A stretch of 7,029 nucleotides of DNA, taken from Prevotellaceae bacterium UBA1786 (GTDB lineage Bacteria > Bacteroidota > Bacteroidia > Bacteroidales > Bacteroidaceae). The first letter of the stretch is position 1. Each line of letters begins with the position of its first letter. Of this stretch, positions 5,570 through 7,029 are shown in pieces. The notes beneath the pieces were generated by a model that searched no databases, had not been told where the DNA came from, and saw only the letters and a list, made by a program, of their open reading frames with translations. Position numbers and translations under genes: made by a program. The stretch covers positions 630 through 7,658 of the forward strand of contig DCGE01000231.1 in the NCBI GenBank assembly GCA_002314525.1. Direction: 5' to 3'.

Positions 5570-7029
5570 ATATGAAAAAGATAATCCTTGCATTCCTCTT
5601 GTTGCAATTGTCAATTGTCAATTGTCAATTATCTATTTGCAACGCCCAGCAGCGTCGTCCTATCGACAACCGGCATCCGGCATGGATGATTCACATTGAC
5701 GTGTGGAATGCTGCCGACCCTCAGAGGATCATCGACCTCGTGCCTGCCGACATCAAGCCATACGCCATCATGAACCTATCTCTTTCGTGTCAGTACGACA
5801 AGGAGACTAATGTGTATAAGATGCCTCAGAATGCCGTCAGGACCTATAAGTCATGGGCCACGGTCTGCCAGCAGAACGGGATGTGGTTCACCTGCCAACC
5901 GGCAAGTGGAGGACGAACCCATTTTCAGGTCGATGACCTCGAGACGTTCGAGTACTTCTTCAAGAACTACCCCAACTTCCTCGGATGGAACTTTGCCGAG
6001 CAGTTCTGGGGCTTTGACGAAGCTGACATGGGTTCTGCCACTCAGGTCGGACAGATTGCCCTGTTTGCAAACCTTGTGAAGATGTCTCACGAATACGGTG
6101 GTTTCCTTACTATCTCGTTCTGCGGTAACATCTGGAGTCACGGTCTGAGTCCCGTCGGTATGATGAAGCGCAACAAGGATCTCCTCAAGGCATGCCGCGA
6201 TTATCCCGAGGCAATACTCTGGCTTTATAAATACACTACTACATCCTGCTTCTTCAATACCGAAAGTGTCACATGGTCACCCTTTGTTTCGGGTCTTGCC
6301 AAGAACTATGGTGTGCGCTATGATAACTGTGGCTGGAACGGAGCTATGGACAAACTTGTAGGGAAGAATACAGTAAAATATCCTATAGCTGCTGGTATAG
6401 GAACCGTGATGGAACAATGCGGCGTCAATGGCGGTGCAGTGTGGGATGCTCCCGAGACTATCCCTACTGAGTCGTTCAAGGAGACTAACAGAAGTACCGT
6501 TGACGGCTATACCCGTCGCAATTGGGCTACGTACGATGGTTTTCAGGGGGCGTGGATTGACATGTTCCGTAAGATCATCAACGGTACCTTATACATACCT
6601 ACGCGCGAAGAGGTGGTCGATAGCATCCGTATTGCCGTCTTGGCAAATACAGCCTCTGGTAGCGACGAAGACAAGTACGCCACTTGGGGCACTCTCTATG
6701 ACGGCCTCTACAAGCAGAACGATCCAGCGAACCCCGGTGACGGTCAGTGGATGAACAACAACTGCTACTTCAAGAGTACAGGTCGTTATCGCACCATTCC
6801 GCTTTGTGTGGAGATGAATGACGAGAAGGCGAAGTCCATCACCGTGAAACTCAACCGTGCGACGGCCAAGAGCGTCTGGTCAACAGTTTCCAAGAAACAG
6901 ACGTATTTCAACAAGTACTACCCTGAGATGTCGAAGGGCGACCTTTTTGTCTCCCGCGTTCAGAACCAGCTCGTCACCTATACTCCCTATACGTACCTCA
7001 ACGTGAAGAAGTCGGCTACCGGCCGTGTG
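5566..7029 (+). CDS. Glycoside hydrolase family 98 endo-glycosidase, secreted, 3' partial
   Basis: The frame is open through the window end (488 codons seen, no stop). Two starts are possible: ATG 5566, overlapping the GH51 stop as ATGA, and ATG 5572, which begins MKKIILAF. The signal peptide (1-27, ending CNA before Gln28) carries a repeat-encoded core, QLSIVNC then QLSI. The mature start RPIDNRHPAWMIHIDVWNAADPQRIIDLVP (31-60) is the hallmark opening of GH98. It is followed by conserved segments: FLGWNFAEQFWG (Glu145), GVRYDNCGWNG (Asp253), VMEQCGVNGGAVWDAPET (Glu283, Asp294). These acids are candidates for the inverting catalytic pair, but I cannot assign them without a structure alignment. 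The barrel ends near residue 345, and the following region matches the family's C-terminal beta-sandwich, continuing out of the window. Characterised GH98 members are endo-beta-1,4-galactosidases acting on blood-group glycans or endo-beta-1,4-xylanases; the neighbouring arabinofuranosidases favour xylanase. Neither Cys in the signal region has a proper lipobox, so export by signal peptidase I is expected. Confidence 0.9.
   Translation, partial: MNMKKIILAFLLLQLSIVNCQLSICNAQQRRPIDNRHPAWMIHIDVWNAADPQRIIDLVPADIKPYAIMNLSLSCQYDKETNVYKMPQNAVRTYKSWATVCQQNGMWFTCQPASGGRTHFQVDDLETFEYFFKNYPNFLGWNFAEQFWGFDEADMGSATQVGQIALFANLVKMSHEYGGFLTISFCGNIWSHGLSPVGMMKRNKDLLKACRDYPEAILWLYKYTTTSCFFNTESVTWSPFVSGLAKNYGVRYDNCGWNGAMDKLVGKNTVKYPIAAGIGTVMEQCGVNGGAVWDAPETIPTESFKETNRSTVDGYTRRNWATYDGFQGAWIDMFRKIINGTLYIPTREEVVDSIRIAVLANTASGSDEDKYATWGTLYDGLYKQNDPANPGDGQWMNNNCYFKSTGRYRTIPLCVEMNDEKAKSITVKLNRATAKSVWSTVSKKQTYFNKYYPEMSKGDLFVSRVQNQLVTYTPYTYLNVKKSATGRV
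5605..5630 (+). repeat. Heptanucleotide tandem repeat (CAATTGT, about 3.7 copies) within the GH98 signal peptide codons
   Basis: Three perfect copies of CAATTGT (5605-5611, 5612-5618, 5619-5625) are followed by CAATT and then a divergent base. The repeat lies 39 bases after the outer start codon and encodes the hydrophobic core of the signal peptide, with QLSIVNC repeating every 21 bases. Since 7 is not divisible by 3, a change of one or two units shifts the downstream frame; three units keep it. Each CAATTG is also a palindrome, but no strong hairpin is expected. Confidence 0.93.

Noticed and set aside
5107..5607. Minus-strand open frame of 166 residues opposite the end of GH51
   Set aside because: It lies antisense to conserved GH51 C-terminal codons, shows no recognisable domain, and includes the repeat and start of GH98 on the other strand. 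It is best explained as a shadow of a long real gene.
5605..5625. Repeated CAATTG palindromes as a regulator-binding operator
   Set aside because: They lie inside the coding sequence within an apparent operon, and the palindromes follow automatically from the heptamer repeat; no promoter-like elements accompany them.
5614..5646. Lipoprotein signal for GH98 based on the two Cys residues (IVNC, LSIC)
   Set aside because: The residue before each Cys is Asn or Ile, not Gly, Ala or Ser, and both Cys lie before a good Ala-Gln cut site.
6428..6754. Plus-strand open frame of 108 residues inside the GH98 gene
   Set aside because: The GH98 frame is continuous and conserved through this stretch, so this is an out-of-frame shadow; the same applies to the frame at 5810-6079.
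1..7029. CRISPR array, tRNA, rRNA, insertion sequence or terminator
   Set aside because: Coding frames fill nearly the whole window; no spaced direct repeats, inverted terminal repeats, transposase-like frame, RNA-like cloverleaf or GC hairpin followed by a T run was seen between genes.

Overview
The window is a tightly packed, single-strand block of four secreted carbohydrate-active enzymes, with both end genes cut by the window edge. In order they are a GH43 enzyme with a C-terminal beta-sandwich (5' truncated), a GH29 alpha-L-fucosidase-type enzyme, a GH51 alpha-L-arabinofuranosidase, and a GH98 endo-glycosidase (3' truncated). The product types, the signal peptides (all ending N-A before Gln), starts without a Shine-Dalgarno sequence, A-rich start regions and moderate GC content all point to a Bacteroidales gut or rumen bacterium, most like Prevotella/Segatella or Bacteroides. 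No SusC/SusD pair, sensor or sigma factor lies inside the window, so calling it a polysaccharide utilization locus is an inference from the enzyme mix.

Layout: GH43 ends at 1466. GH29 runs 1473-3143 after a 6-base gap. GH51 runs 3146-5569 after a 2-base gap (26 bases if the inner start is used). GH98 starts at 5566 inside the GH51 stop codon and continues past 7029. There is no intergenic stretch longer than a few tens of bases, and no visible promoter, terminator, RNA gene, CRISPR array or insertion sequence. The genes are almost certainly one transcript.

Working model: GH98 cuts a polymer backbone. GH43 and GH51 remove arabinofuranose (or xylose) side groups. GH29 removes an alpha-L-fucose or similar residue such as alpha-L-galactose. 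A heavily decorated glucuronoarabinoxylan is the best single guess for the substrate, because GH98 contains endo-xylanases from gut Bacteroides as well as blood-group endo-galactosidases. This is not proven by the sequence.

The most unusual signal is a 7-base tandem repeat (CAATTGT, about 3.7 copies) inside the GH98 signal-peptide codons. Because 7 is not a multiple of 3, gain or loss of one unit would shift the frame into early stops, so it could act as an on/off switch. The repeat is also open in all three forward frames and encodes the same cyclic hydrophobic heptapeptide in each. A second oddity is an A7 run at the GH51/GH98 junction that would join the two frames if the ribosome slipped back one base.
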